Below, one piece after another: positions 41,021 through 49,984 of a DNA stretch of 64,000 nucleotides. Location of the stretch: assembly GCA_910588855.1 (NCBI GenBank), contig CAJUSR010000002.1, forward strand, positions 1 to 64,000, read 5' to 3'. The notes beneath the pieces were generated by a model, which was given only the letters and a program-made list of their open reading frames with translations, was not told the DNA's origin and did no database searches. The position numbers and the translations under genes were made by a program. Numbering within the stretch: the stretch's first letter is position 1; each line of letters begins with the position of its first letter. This DNA comes from an uncultured Kineothrix sp. (lineage in GTDB: Bacteria; Bacillota; Clostridia; Lachnospirales; Lachnospiraceae).

Positions 41021-42361
41021 ATGGGCAAGCAGTTGATATGGCAGGATCGATTTAATATAGGGGTAAGCTTTATTGACGAGGAGCATAAAAAACTTTTCAG
41101 TATTTTGAACAAATTGTTTGAACACGGCAAACAAGAAGAGAAAGGCAGATGGGTTTGCCAGGAAGGGATTAAATATTTCAAAGAACATGCGATGAAGCAT
41201 TTTACGGAAGAAGAAAACTATATGGCTTCCATCCAGTACGCAGGGTTTGAAACGCACAGGCGTCTTCACGATAACTTCCGGAAAAAGATGCTCCCATCCC
41301 TTGAAAGGGAATTGGTGCGGACAAATTATTCCGAAAATGCCATTGACCATTTTTTGGGCGTTTGTGCCGGTTGGCTGGTCGGACATACTTTGACGGAAGA
41401 CAGGGCAATTACGGGAAGCACTATAAGTAAATGGGGGGATTTGCTTCCGGAGGAAGAACAGGCGGCTATGGGGCAGACGATTATCCAGCTTTTGCAGGAT
41501 ATGTTTTTGCTGAAAGCAAGGGTAGTCAGCGAATGTTATGATGGAGAACGGTTCGGAAAGGGGATTTACTACCGGTTGGTTTATGTTACCCAACAAGGGA
41601 AAAAATGGGAGATATTGTTGGTTTTTGAACAGAAGCTGATTATCAAAACAGTGGGCGGAGTGATGGACTCGAAGACCGATACGGTGGATGTTACGTTGAT
41701 GAATGCTGCCAGATATATGGCGCAGCAATTTGTAAACCGGGTGAGAGAGAACTTCCCGTCTGCGGATATGTTTGAAATGAAAGAAGAAAATTTGCTGACC
41801 TACGAACAGTTCCAAAATATTTTTAAAGAACATAATCCGCAAATCAGCTTATTATTTGATACAGGGGCAGGATATTTTGCATATTGTGTAGTTGCTCCCC
41901 ATTTGATGCAGGATGGGAATGGAGTCTCTATTAATGCGGATAATGCAATGACTGAAGTGGAAAGGTATTTGAAGAAAAATGTCAATGGAGAAGGCAATAA
42001 AAAGAAAATACTTTTGGTGGATGATTCCGAAATTTCGCTGCAGGCAATGAAAGGGCTCCTCGAAAAGGATTATACGGTTGCGTTGGCAAAGTCAGGTGCG
42101 GCGGCTATTCGATGCATTACATTGGACCGGCCGGACTTGATTTTGCTCGACTATGAGATGCCGGTTTGTGATGGAAGCCAGGTTTTGGAGATGATTCGTG
42201 CCGAGGAGAATTTTGCGGATATCCCTGTGATTTTCCTGACGGGAAGGGCTGACAGGAAGAGCGTCCAAAAAGTGCTTTCTTTGAAACCGTTAGGGTTTTT
42301 GTTAAAGACGTTAGGGCCGGCAGAGATAAAAAAGAGTGTTGATAACTATCTGAAAATGTAA
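41021..42361 (+). CDS. Hemerythrin - middle domain - receiver fusion
   Basis: The 446-residue protein begins with a bacteriohemerythrin domain (1-135) with the full di-iron ligand set: His22, His60/Glu64, His79, His83, His122 and Asp127. A middle region (about 150-320) has alternating strands and helices of unclear family; it loosely recalls CheX-type phosphatases, but this is a guess. A receiver domain follows (about 327-446) with KILLVDDSE, phospho-acceptor LILLDYEMP, FLTGR and a Lys in FLLKT. There is no DNA-binding output. It may sense oxygen or iron state and pass it to phosphorelay or motility. AAGGAGG lies close to the ATG. Confidence 0.85.
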   Translation: MGKQLIWQDRFNIGVSFIDEEHKKLFSILNKLFEHGKQEEKGRWVCQEGIKYFKEHAMKHFTEEENYMASIQYAGFETHRRLHDNFRKKMLPSLERELVRTNYSENAIDHFLGVCAGWLVGHTLTEDRAITGSTISKWGDLLPEEEQAAMGQTIIQLLQDMFLLKARVVSECYDGERFGKGIYYRLVYVTQQGKKWEILLVFEQKLIIKTVGGVMDSKTDTVDVTLMNAARYMAQQFVNRVRENFPSADMFEMKEENLLTYEQFQNIFKEHNPQISLLFDTGAGYFAYCVVAPHLMQDGNGVSINADNAMTEVERYLKKNVNGEGNKKKILLVDDSEISLQAMKGLLEKDYTVALAKSGAAAIRCITLDRPDLILLDYEMPVCDGSQVLEMIRAEENFADIPVIFLTGRADRKSVQKVLSLKPLGFLLKTLGPAEIKKSVDNYLKM

Positions 42362-42455
42362 AAAGTACAATGAGGGCTATTTCTCAGGGGATGCCTTCGG
42401 CAGGATATTCCATTTGCCTTTTACATATTTCCTACATAATTTTTAGAATATAAAG

Positions 42456-42493
42456 AATGCCGCGGTTCCGTAAAATAGAACCGCGGCATTTTG
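42456..42493 (+). terminator. Terminator of the hemerythrin gene (repeat C, copy 2)
   Basis: AATGCCGCGGTTC pairs with GAACCGCGGCATT, followed by TTG. The CCGCGGTTC...ATAGAACCGCGGC core is shared with 38953. Confidence 0.88.
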
Positions 42494-42500
42494 TTCCTTT

Positions 42501-42681
42501 ATAGGAAATTCCCTCGCCAGAAGGAAATAAATTGAGGAAGAACCGGAGGTTCTTCATGAAGTGCCGAAGACACTTTTTTCCCATATGGTAAAAAAGCAAT
42601 TATCGCATTGCGGCGGAGGGGAAGCATGTTGCTGCCGCGACCCGCCGCAGGCGAAGAATCCTGCAAACTGGATTCTTTTTT
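42501..42681 (+). repeat. Dispersed structured repeat family B, copy 1
   Basis: After ATAGGAAA there is an insert with a GAAGAACC/GGTTCTTC hairpin, then the conserved core: CCCATATGGTAAAAAAG, a stem TGCGGCGG (42609) with CCGCCGCA (42642), an inner GTTGC-TGCC-GCGAC hairpin, and finally AAGAATCC/GGATTCTT with a T-run (an intrinsic terminator). The core matches copy 2 at 51757 closely. It lies between convergent genes. Confidence 0.75.
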
Positions 42682-42712
42682 ACGGATGCTGAAAAACAAA
42701 ACCGGCTGAAAC

Positions 42713-43540
42713 TTAAACCTTTTTTTGATAGGAATGTTCTAAGGCTTGAATCATCTGGTAAAGCCCCATAGCGATGATGCAGAGGATAAGGATGGATGTG
42801 ATGACCATGTTAAGCTGGAACACCTGTGACCCATAAATAATCAGATATCCAAGTCCCCTGCGGGCGGCGAGAAATTCCCCGATGACGACGCCTACAAGGG
42901 CGAGGCCGATGTTGACTTTCATATTGCTTAAAATAGTAGGGATGGAGCCGGGGAACACCACTTTCAGGAAGGCGTCTTTTTTCCCGCCGCCTAAAGTGTA
43001 TATCAGTTTGATTTTTTCTTCATCGACCTGACGGAAACCGGTATAAAGGTTGATGATAGAACCAAATACGGCAACGGAAATCCCAGCTACGATAATGGTA
43101 TTGATTCCTGTTCCAAGCCATACAATGAATAATGGGGCAAGGGCGGATTTGGGCAAGCTGTTCAAAACGACCAGATAAGGTTCCAAAACTTCGGAACATT
43201 TATGGGAATACCATAAAAGTGTGGAGGCCAACATGCTGATGATAAGGACTAAAAGGAAACTGGCCACGGTTTCCAATAAAGTAATGCCAGTATTTGTAAA
43301 AAATGTTCCGTCTTTCACCATATCGAGAAAACATAAAGCAACCCGGCTTGGGCTGCTGAAAAAGAAAGCGTCTATATAGCCCATGCGGGCAGTTAATTCC
43401 CAGATAAAAAGAAAAAAGACAAGGACGAGAAGGCGGGCAAGGGTAACCAGACGGCGATGTTTTAAGCGTGTGCGTTCGTACGCTTCCTGATTACTCAGAG
43501 CCTGGCCGGATGATTTGCGGATTTTGCACATGGTTTTCAT
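42713..43540 (-). CDS. ABC importer permease (SsuC/TauC/ThiX type)
   Basis: The 275-residue protein has about six membrane helices and the EAA-type loop (VGVVIGEFLAARRGLGYLI), plus the family's SPSRVALCFLDMV segment. It belongs to the NitT/TauT importers (sulfonates, nitrate, taurine, thiamine precursors). ATG 43540 follows AAGGAG by about eight bases and overlaps the ATPase gene by 50 bases. No substrate-binding protein gene is adjacent, so the ligand is unknown. Confidence 0.88.
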   Translation of the reverse strand: MKTMCKIRKSSGQALSNQEAYERTRLKHRRLVTLARLLVLVFFLFIWELTARMGYIDAFFFSSPSRVALCFLDMVKDGTFFTNTGITLLETVASFLLVLIISMLASTLLWYSHKCSEVLEPYLVVLNSLPKSALAPLFIVWLGTGINTIIVAGISVAVFGSIINLYTGFRQVDEEKIKLIYTLGGGKKDAFLKVVFPGSIPTILSNMKVNIGLALVGVVIGEFLAARRGLGYLIIYGSQVFQLNMVITSILILCIIAMGLYQMIQALEHSYQKKV

Positions 43541-44324
43541 CTGATATCTCCTTCCATAATTGATTAAAATATCCTTGGTATTCCGGGGCATTCCGGGAGG
43601 CGAGAGGAGAGTTGCCGGATATGGTTAAGTGGATGGGAATGTCACATTTGATAGTGGCCGGACGCTTGCTTAGGACGAGGATACGGTCTGCAAGGCTAAT
43701 GGCTTCCGATAGGTCGTGGGTAACTAAAATGGCTGTTTTGCCGGCAGAACGGATGATGCTGCAGATATCGGAAGAGACGGAAAGCCTTGTCTGATAGTCC
43801 AAAGCGCTGAAAGGCTCATCCAGCAAGAGGATTTCCGGGTCAAGGGCAAGCGTACGTATGAGTGCGGCGCGTTGTTTCATCCCGCCCGACAGTTCGCCGG
43901 GCTTTTTGTCTTTAAATTTGTCTAGTCCGTAATCTTTTAAAAGTTCCATGACCCGTTGTTTTTTTTGAGGCGTAAGTTGATGATTGATTTCCAAACCTAA
44001 AATAACATTTCGGTATATCGTACGCCATTCAAAAAGATGGTCATGTTGGAGCATGTATCCAATCCGGGGATAGCTTCCCGCCATAGGATGCTTATCCGTA
44101 TCTCCTTCTTTGTCGACGAGAAAACGGATTTCTCCGCTTTCCGGCAAAAGCAGCCCTGAAATGATGGAAAGCAAAGTGGATTTGCCGCAGCCGGAAGGGC
44201 CTACGATTGCCAGAAATTCGCCTTTTTTTACTTGAAAGGATATATGGGATAAGGCATCGGTTTCGCCTTCTAAGCTGTGGTAGGAATAGCAGATATCATG
44301 TAATTCCAATATCGGGTTAGTCAT
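43491..44324 (-). CDS. ABC importer ATPase (SsuB/TauB type)
   Basis: The 277-residue ATPase has Walker A GPSGCGKST (near 40), Q-loop LQHDHLFEW, signature LSGGMKQRAALIR, Walker B ILLLDEPFSALD and H-loop VTHDLSEA. It pairs with the permease gene downstream. AGGAGG lies seven bases before the ATG. Its promoter overlaps a strong palindrome at 44338-44362. Confidence 0.9.
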   Translation of the reverse strand: MTNPILELHDICYSYHSLEGETDALSHISFQVKKGEFLAIVGPSGCGKSTLLSIISGLLLPESGEIRFLVDKEGDTDKHPMAGSYPRIGYMLQHDHLFEWRTIYRNVILGLEINHQLTPQKKQRVMELLKDYGLDKFKDKKPGELSGGMKQRAALIRTLALDPEILLLDEPFSALDYQTRLSVSSDICSIIRSAGKTAILVTHDLSEAISLADRILVLSKRPATIKCDIPIHLTISGNSPLASRNAPEYQGYFNQLWKEISDENHVQNPQIIRPGSE

Positions 44325-44337
44325 AAAATTCCTCCAA

Positions 44338-44362
44338 CTTCATATATGCTTATTATATGAAG
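44338..44362. promoter_or_regulatory. Palindrome over the ABC importer promoter
   Basis: CTTCATATA and TATATGAAG are nine-base perfect arms around TGCTTAT. The right arm and loop overlap the minus-strand -10 TATAAT (44357-44352); its -35 TTCACA is at 44381-44376 (18-base spacer). It fits a repressor operator. Confidence 0.55.
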
Positions 44363-44421
44363 GGAAGAAAAATGGTGTGAATTGTAAAAAATTGATTCTT
44401 ATAGGGCGAAATCGGAAAAGA

Positions 44422-44450
44422 TTGAAAAAGAAAAAAAAATATGATAATAT
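44422..44450 (+). promoter_or_regulatory. argH promoter
   Basis: TTGAAA 44422-44427, a 17-base spacer, and TAATAT 44445-44450. Confidence 0.6.
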
Positions 44451-44483
44451 CAAATATCAGATTGAAGTATGGAGGAGAATGCC

Positions 44484-45884
44484 ATGGCGCAGCTTTGGGG
44501 TGGACGTTTTACGAAGGAGACGGATCAGCTTGTTTATCGGTTTAATGCATCGATTTCCTTTGATAAAAAACTTTTTGAAGAAGATATTGAAGGCAGCATC
44601 GCCCATGTAGTGATGCTGGAGAAACAGGGTATTTTGTCGGAAGATGAAAAAAATGCGATTGTAAAGGGGCTTACGGGAATCCGGGAAGATGTCAATAGTG
44701 GAAAGCTGGAAATTACGGATGTGTATGAAGACATCCACAGCTTTGTGGAGGCAAAGTTGATAGAGCGGATTGGCGATGCAGGGAAAAAGCTCCATACGGG
44801 GCGGAGCCGCAACGATCAGGTGGCTTTGGATATGAAGATGCATATAAGGAAGGAAATTGTAAATATTGCGGAAGAGCTGGAAGAGCTGTTACATGCCCTG
44901 ATAGCAGTGATGGAAGAAAATATGGACACCTATATGCCGGGATTCACCCATTTGCAGAAGGCACAGCCGATTACGTTGGCGCACCATATGGGGGCATACT
45001 TTGAAATGTTCCATAGGGATAGCCTGAGAATGAGGGATATTTATGCAAGGATGAACTATTGCCCGTTAGGCTCCGGCGCTCTGGCAGGCACTACCTATCC
45101 CTTGGACAGGGTATATACCGCTTCTTTGTTAGGCTTTGAAGGGCCTACCTTAAATAGTATGGATTCTGTGGCAGACAGGGATTATATCATTGAGTTCTTA
45201 TCCGCATCGTCTACAGTGATGATGCATCTAAGCCGCTTTTGCGAGGAAATCATTTTATGGAACTCCAATGAATATCGTTTTGTGGAGATTGACGATGCTT
45301 ATTCGACAGGGAGCAGTATCATGCCCCAGAAAAAAAATCCGGATATCGCCGAACTAATCCGTGGAAAAACCGGACGGGTCTATGGCGCCTTGATGGCAAT
45401 CCTGACAACAATGAAAGGGATTCCGCTTGCATACAATAAGGATATGCAGGAAGATAAGGAACTGACTTTTGATGCGGTAGATACCGTAAAAGGATGTCTT
45501 GCATTATTTACCGGGATGTTAAAAACAATGAAATTCAATAAAGAAGCGATGGCTTCAAGCGCCATGAATGGTTTTACCAATGCGACGGATGCTGCGGACT
45601 ATTTGGTAGGGAAAGGGGTGCCCTTTAGGGATGCTCATGGAATTGTGGGGCGGCTGGTGCTTTATTGCATAGAAAAAGACACTTGCATTGATGCCCTTAG
45701 CATAGAGGAATGGAAGGCAATCAGCCCGGTATTTGAAGAAGATATTTATGATGCCGTCAGTTTGAAAACTTGTGTGGAAAAAAGGCTGACAATCGGCGCG
45801 CCTGGACAGGCGGCAATGAAAAAGGTTCTTCATACATACAAAGGGTATATGGATAACAGCTGGTTAAAGGGGAAAAAGATTTGA
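44484..45884 (+). CDS. argH: Argininosuccinate lyase
   Basis: Last step of arginine synthesis, splitting argininosuccinate into arginine and fumarate. The 466-residue protein starts AQLWGGRFTKETDQ, has HTGRSRNDQVALD, and the superfamily signature GSSIMPQKKNPD (residues around 282). I chose ATG 44484, seven bases after GGAGGAG; ATG 44469 overlaps the ribosome site. argG is not adjacent in this window. asd follows 50 bases later. Confidence 0.97.
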   Translation: MAQLWGGRFTKETDQLVYRFNASISFDKKLFEEDIEGSIAHVVMLEKQGILSEDEKNAIVKGLTGIREDVNSGKLEITDVYEDIHSFVEAKLIERIGDAGKKLHTGRSRNDQVALDMKMHIRKEIVNIAEELEELLHALIAVMEENMDTYMPGFTHLQKAQPITLAHHMGAYFEMFHRDSLRMRDIYARMNYCPLGSGALAGTTYPLDRVYTASLLGFEGPTLNSMDSVADRDYIIEFLSASSTVMMHLSRFCEEIILWNSNEYRFVEIDDAYSTGSSIMPQKKNPDIAELIRGKTGRVYGALMAILTTMKGIPLAYNKDMQEDKELTFDAVDTVKGCLALFTGMLKTMKFNKEAMASSAMNGFTNATDAADYLVGKGVPFRDAHGIVGRLVLYCIEKDTCIDALSIEEWKAISPVFEEDIYDAVSLKTCVEKRLTIGAPGQAAMKKVLHTYKGYMDNSWLKGKKI

Positions 45885-45934
45885 ACATTGAATAGAAAGT
45901 TATGAGTATGGAACAGAAAGGCGAGGTATATACG

Positions 45935-47020
45935 ATGAGCGAGAAATTAAAAGTAGGTATTTTAGGTGGAACAGGTATGGTAGGGCAAAGGTTTATTGCT
46001 TTGTTGGAGAACCATCCCTGGTTTGAAGTGACGACAATTGCGGCAAGTCCACGTTCGGCAGGGAAAACATATGCCGAGGCAGCAGGCAGCAGATGGAAAA
46101 TGACGACGCCTATGCCGGAAGCGGTAAAAAATATCGTAGTGATGAACGTAAACGAGGTGGAAAAGGTAGCGGCGGAGGTGGATTTTGTATTCAGTGCCGT
46201 GGATATGACAAAGGAAGAGATAAAGAAAATAGAAGAAGCCTATGCGAAGACGGAGACGCCTGTAGTTTCCAATAACAGTGCGCATCGCTGGACGGAAGAT
46301 GTACCTATGGTAGTGCCGGAAATCAATCCGGAACATATGAAAGTGATTGAATTTCAGAAAAAGAGGCTGGGCACCCAAAGAGGGTTTGTGGCGGTAAAGC
46401 CCAACTGTTCCATTCAAAGTTATGCGCCGGTTCTTACGGCATGGAAGGAGTATGAGCCGTATGAAGTAGTGGCAACCACCTATCAGGCCATATCCGGCGC
46501 GGGAAAAACTTTTCAGGATTGGCCGGAGATGGAAGGGAACATTATCCCTTATATCGGAGGGGAAGAAGAAAAGAGCGAAAAGGAGCCCTTGCGTATTTGG
46601 GGTGAAATCAAGGACGGTGTGATTGTTCCTGCGGTTTCGCCGGTAATTACATGCCAGTGTATCCGTGTACCGGTATTGAATGGGCATACGGCAGCAGTCT
46701 TTGTAAAGTTCAAAAAGAAAGCGACTAAAGAACAATTGATTGAAAAGCTGATTCAGTTTAAAGGCGTTCCCCAGGAATTGGATTTGCCTAGTGCGCCGAA
46801 GCAGTTTATCCAATATTTAGAGGAAGATAACCGCCCGCAGGTGAGCCTGGATGTGGATTACGAAAAAGGTATGGGCGTTAGCGTAGGGCGCTTAAGGGAA
46901 GATACGGTTTATGACTGGAAATTTGTAGGTCTGTCCCATAATACGGTAAGGGGCGCTGCAGGAGGGGCGGTTCTGTGTGCGGAATTGCTGAAAGCACAGG
47001 GCTATATTACAAAGAAATAG
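45935..47020 (+). CDS. asd: Aspartate-semialdehyde dehydrogenase
   Basis: Makes aspartate semialdehyde for lysine, threonine and methionine. The NADP site is VGILGGTGMVGQRFI, the catalytic Cys is in VKPNCSIQSY, and the conserved NGHTAAVF is near residue 240. The sequence is of the archaeal/fungal-like type (361 residues) rather than the E. coli type. ATG 45935 follows AAAGGCGAGG by about eight bases. Confidence 0.94.
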   Translation: MSEKLKVGILGGTGMVGQRFIALLENHPWFEVTTIAASPRSAGKTYAEAAGSRWKMTTPMPEAVKNIVVMNVNEVEKVAAEVDFVFSAVDMTKEEIKKIEEAYAKTETPVVSNNSAHRWTEDVPMVVPEINPEHMKVIEFQKKRLGTQRGFVAVKPNCSIQSYAPVLTAWKEYEPYEVVATTYQAISGAGKTFQDWPEMEGNIIPYIGGEEEKSEKEPLRIWGEIKDGVIVPAVSPVITCQCIRVPVLNGHTAAVFVKFKKKATKEQLIEKLIQFKGVPQELDLPSAPKQFIQYLEEDNRPQVSLDVDYEKGMGVSVGRLREDTVYDWKFVGLSHNTVRGAAGGAVLCAELLKAQGYITKK

Positions 47021-47092
47021 TCAAAAGAGATATACGTGGGGAAAACGGCAGGGTCAAACGGCGCTCCGGACAGGATGGGCAACGGAACGAAG

Positions 47093-49135
47093 ATGGAAAA
47101 AAATTTATATATCGCAGAGAAACCTAGTGTGGCAAGGGAGTTTGCAAAGGCACTGAAATTAAACATGAGCAACCGGGACGGTTATATGGAATCCGAAGAA
47201 GCCATTGTCACTTGGTGCGTAGGGCACTTGGTGACGATGAGTTATCCGGAGGTATATGATGAAAAATATAAACGTTGGTCTTTGGCAACGCTTCCTTTTA
47301 TCCCTGCGGAATTTAAGTATGAAGTGATTGAGAGTGTAAAAAAGCAGTTTGGGATTGTAAGCGGGCTGCTGAACCGGTCGGATGTGGGAACGATTTATGT
47401 CTGTACGGACTCCGGGCGGGAAGGGGAATATATTTACCGTCTGGTAGAGCAGCAGGCGGGAGTCAAAGGAAAACGGCGGAAAAGGGTATGGATAGATTCC
47501 CAGACAGAAGAGGAAATCCTAAGGGGGATAAGGGAAGCAAAGGATTTGTCGGAATATGACAATCTCGGTTCTGCAGCTTATTTGAGGGCAAAAGAAGATT
47601 ATCTGATGGGGATAAATTTTTCCAGAGTGCTGACTTTGAAATACGGCAATTCGATTAAATCTTATCTAAAGACGGACAGGGCGGTCGTTTCCGTAGGAAG
47701 GGTCATGACTTGTGTGCTTGGAATGGTAGTCAATAGGGAGCGGGAAATCAGGGAATTTGTAAAAACCCCTTTTTACCGTGTCGTTGCATTAGTGTCCTCG
47801 GAAGGGAAAGGATTTGAATGTGAGTGGAAAGCGGTAGAGGGAACCAGGTATTATGCTTCGCCATTGCTCTATAAAGAGAACGGGTTCAAGGAAAGAAAAA
47901 CCGCGGAGGAACTGATTGCCTATTTACAGGAAGGGGCTACGGCTCCGGAAGTGGAGTCGGTAGAAAGAAAAAAGGAAACAAAAAATCCGCCTCTTTTGTA
48001 TAATTTGGCGGAATTGCAGAATGATTGTTCCAAATATTTTAAAATCAGTCCGGATGAGACGCTCCGGATTGTACAGGAACTGTATGAAAAGAAAATGACG
48101 ACTTATCCAAGGACCGATGCCAGAGTATTGTCCAGCGCAGCGGCAAAAGAGATTTATAAAAATATTAGCGGTTTGAAAAATTACAAACAGACGGCAGCTT
48201 TTGCAGAAGAAGTATTGCAAAACCAAAGATATAAAAATATTGCAAAGACAAGATATGTAAACGATAAACAGATTACGGACCATTATGCAATCATCCCTAC
48301 CGGGCAGGGGCTTGGAAATTTAAATAGCTTGAACCAGACGGCAGCAAAAGTATATGAAATCATTGTCCGGCGGTTTTTGAGCATTTTTTTCCCGGCGGCT
48401 GTTTACCGGAAGATATCCCTTCGGATTTGTATAAAAGAAGAAAAATTTTTTGCGAATTTTAAGGTGCTGGAGGAAGAGGGCTATTTAAAAGTGGCAGAAC
48501 CTTCTTTTTCAAAGAAAAAAGGGAAGGAAGAAAAGGAAAAAGAGGAAAAAGAGGAAAAAGAGGAAAAAGAGAAAGAAAGCAAAGAAGGCATTGCCATAGA
48601 CACAAAAGACCCTGCATTTATCGCCATGATACAGCAGTTGAAAAAAGGTTCCGGATTGGAATTGCAAGGGCTGGAAATTAAGGAAGGGGAGACTTCTCCG
48701 CCGAAACGTTACAATTCCGGTACGATGATTCTGACAATGGAAAATGCAGGGCAATTTATTGAAGATGAAGAGCTGCGTACCCAGATAAAGGGCAGCGGTA
48801 TCGGTACATCCGCTACAAGGGCGGAGATATTGAAAAAGTTGGTCAACATTCAATATCTTGCCTTGAATAAAAAAACGCAGGTGATTACTCCTACGTTAAT
48901 GGGGGAAATGGTATATGACGTGGTGGCAAATGCCATAAAGCCATTGTTGGATCCTGCCTTAACCGCCAGTTGGGAGAAGGGGCTGACGCTGGTAGCGGAA
49001 GGAAATATTACAGAAGAAGAATATATGGTCAAGCTGGACGACTTTGTAAGCAGGCGGACGAATATTGTAAAACAGTTGGGAAACCAGGGTTTTTTGTTCC
49101 GGCAGTTTGACAATGCCGCCAAAAACTATAAATAG
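47093..49135 (+). CDS. topB: DNA topoisomerase III
   Basis: A type IA topoisomerase of 680 residues. The Toprim domain opens NLYIAEKPSVAREFA with DSGREGEYIYR, and the catalytic Tyr is in KMTTYPRTDARVLS. The domain after it carries an acidic-basic low-complexity stretch (repeated KEE, positions 48516-48590). The last part has GIGTSATRAEILKKL. Starts at 47036 (GTG) and 47075 are also in frame; the conserved region begins right after 47093. It decatenates and relaxes negative supercoils. Confidence 0.93.
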   Translation: MEKNLYIAEKPSVAREFAKALKLNMSNRDGYMESEEAIVTWCVGHLVTMSYPEVYDEKYKRWSLATLPFIPAEFKYEVIESVKKQFGIVSGLLNRSDVGTIYVCTDSGREGEYIYRLVEQQAGVKGKRRKRVWIDSQTEEEILRGIREAKDLSEYDNLGSAAYLRAKEDYLMGINFSRVLTLKYGNSIKSYLKTDRAVVSVGRVMTCVLGMVVNREREIREFVKTPFYRVVALVSSEGKGFECEWKAVEGTRYYASPLLYKENGFKERKTAEELIAYLQEGATAPEVESVERKKETKNPPLLYNLAELQNDCSKYFKISPDETLRIVQELYEKKMTTYPRTDARVLSSAAAKEIYKNISGLKNYKQTAAFAEEVLQNQRYKNIAKTRYVNDKQITDHYAIIPTGQGLGNLNSLNQTAAKVYEIIVRRFLSIFFPAAVYRKISLRICIKEEKFFANFKVLEEEGYLKVAEPSFSKKKGKEEKEKEEKEEKEEKEKESKEGIAIDTKDPAFIAMIQQLKKGSGLELQGLEIKEGETSPPKRYNSGTMILTMENAGQFIEDEELRTQIKGSGIGTSATRAEILKKLVNIQYLALNKKTQVITPTLMGEMVYDVVANAIKPLLDPALTASWEKGLTLVAEGNITEEEYMVKLDDFVSRRTNIVKQLGNQGFLFRQFDNAAKNYK

Positions 49136-49172
49136 TAGGGGAAAGGCGCAAAAACAGCGCGGAAAAGAGGGT

Positions 49173-49841
49173 ATGATGGAAGAGTGGAAAGTAAAAAACT
49201 TATATACGTTATCGGAGTCAATAGCGTCTGCTTTACTGGAAAGGGTGGAATATCCCTGGGAAGCGCTGTCTGGCATCAAAGACTTTATTCTTGAGATAGG
49301 AAAGAGCCTGCCGGAGGACAGATTTGAAAAAAGGGGAGAGGATGTCTGGGTTGCGAAGTCCGCAAATATTTTCCCGAGTGCTTATATTGGGGGACCAGCC
49401 ATTATTGACGAGGATGCACAGATACGCCACTGCGCGTTTATCAGAGGAAGCGCAATTGTGGGAAAAGGGGCGGTAGTAGGCAATTCCACGGAATTGAAAA
49501 ATGTGATCCTGTTTAATAAAGTACAGGTTCCCCATTACAATTATGTGGGAGACAGCATTTTAGGATATCAAGCGCATATGGGCGCAGGCTCCATCACTTC
49601 CAATGTAAAAAGCGATAAAACATTGGTCGCAGTGAAGTACGGAGAGGTATGTATGGAAACCGGGCTTAAGAAATTCGGTGCTATGTTGGGCGATTGTGTA
49701 GAAGTAGGATGCAATTCCGTATTAAACCCCGGAACGGTCATCGGGAAAGGGGCCAGCGTGTATCCGACCTCTTCGGTAAGGGGATATGTACCGGGAAACT
49801 GTATTTATAAGAATAAAGGGGAGATTGCGGAAAGAATTTGA
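49173..49841 (+). CDS. Left-handed beta-helix protein, UDP-GlcNAc pyrophosphorylase-like
   Basis: The 222-residue protein has an N-terminal helical segment then a left-handed beta-helix of hexapeptide repeats (ANIFPSAYIGGPAIIDEDA, GSAIVGKGAVVGNST, NPGTVIGKGASVYP). It resembles the acyltransferase half of GlmU-like enzymes without a nucleotidyltransferase domain. Database names of this type call it UDP-N-acetylglucosamine pyrophosphorylase, but the catalytic N-domain is absent, so the function is open. It begins 37 bases after topB. ATG 49173 and 49176 are both possible. Confidence 0.75.
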   Translation: MMEEWKVKNLYTLSESIASALLERVEYPWEALSGIKDFILEIGKSLPEDRFEKRGEDVWVAKSANIFPSAYIGGPAIIDEDAQIRHCAFIRGSAIVGKGAVVGNSTELKNVILFNKVQVPHYNYVGDSILGYQAHMGAGSITSNVKSDKTLVAVKYGEVCMETGLKKFGAMLGDCVEVGCNSVLNPGTVIGKGASVYPTSSVRGYVPGNCIYKNKGEIAERI

Positions 49842-49907
49842 AAATATACTGGATTTTTTGCGGAAAGTATGCGAAAATAATAGTTGCGAATAGGATTTAG
49901 GAAGAAA

Positions 49908-49923
49908 GTGCGCGGATGCGCAC
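49908..49923 (+). repeat. Small GC hairpin
   Basis: GTGCGC-GGAT-GCGCAC is a perfect six-base stem with tetraloop in the leader of the scaffold-like gene. Confidence 0.45.
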
Positions 49924-49984
49924 GGAGGTCATACGTCTTTGGGCAGTGACCGGTCAAAAGTTACATATTGAAAGGAGTTTTCAC

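Noticed and set aside
44377..44610. A 77-codon plus-strand frame overlapping the argH start
   Set aside because: It is in another frame of argH and its promoter, is lysine/arginine rich from A-runs, and has no ribosome site.
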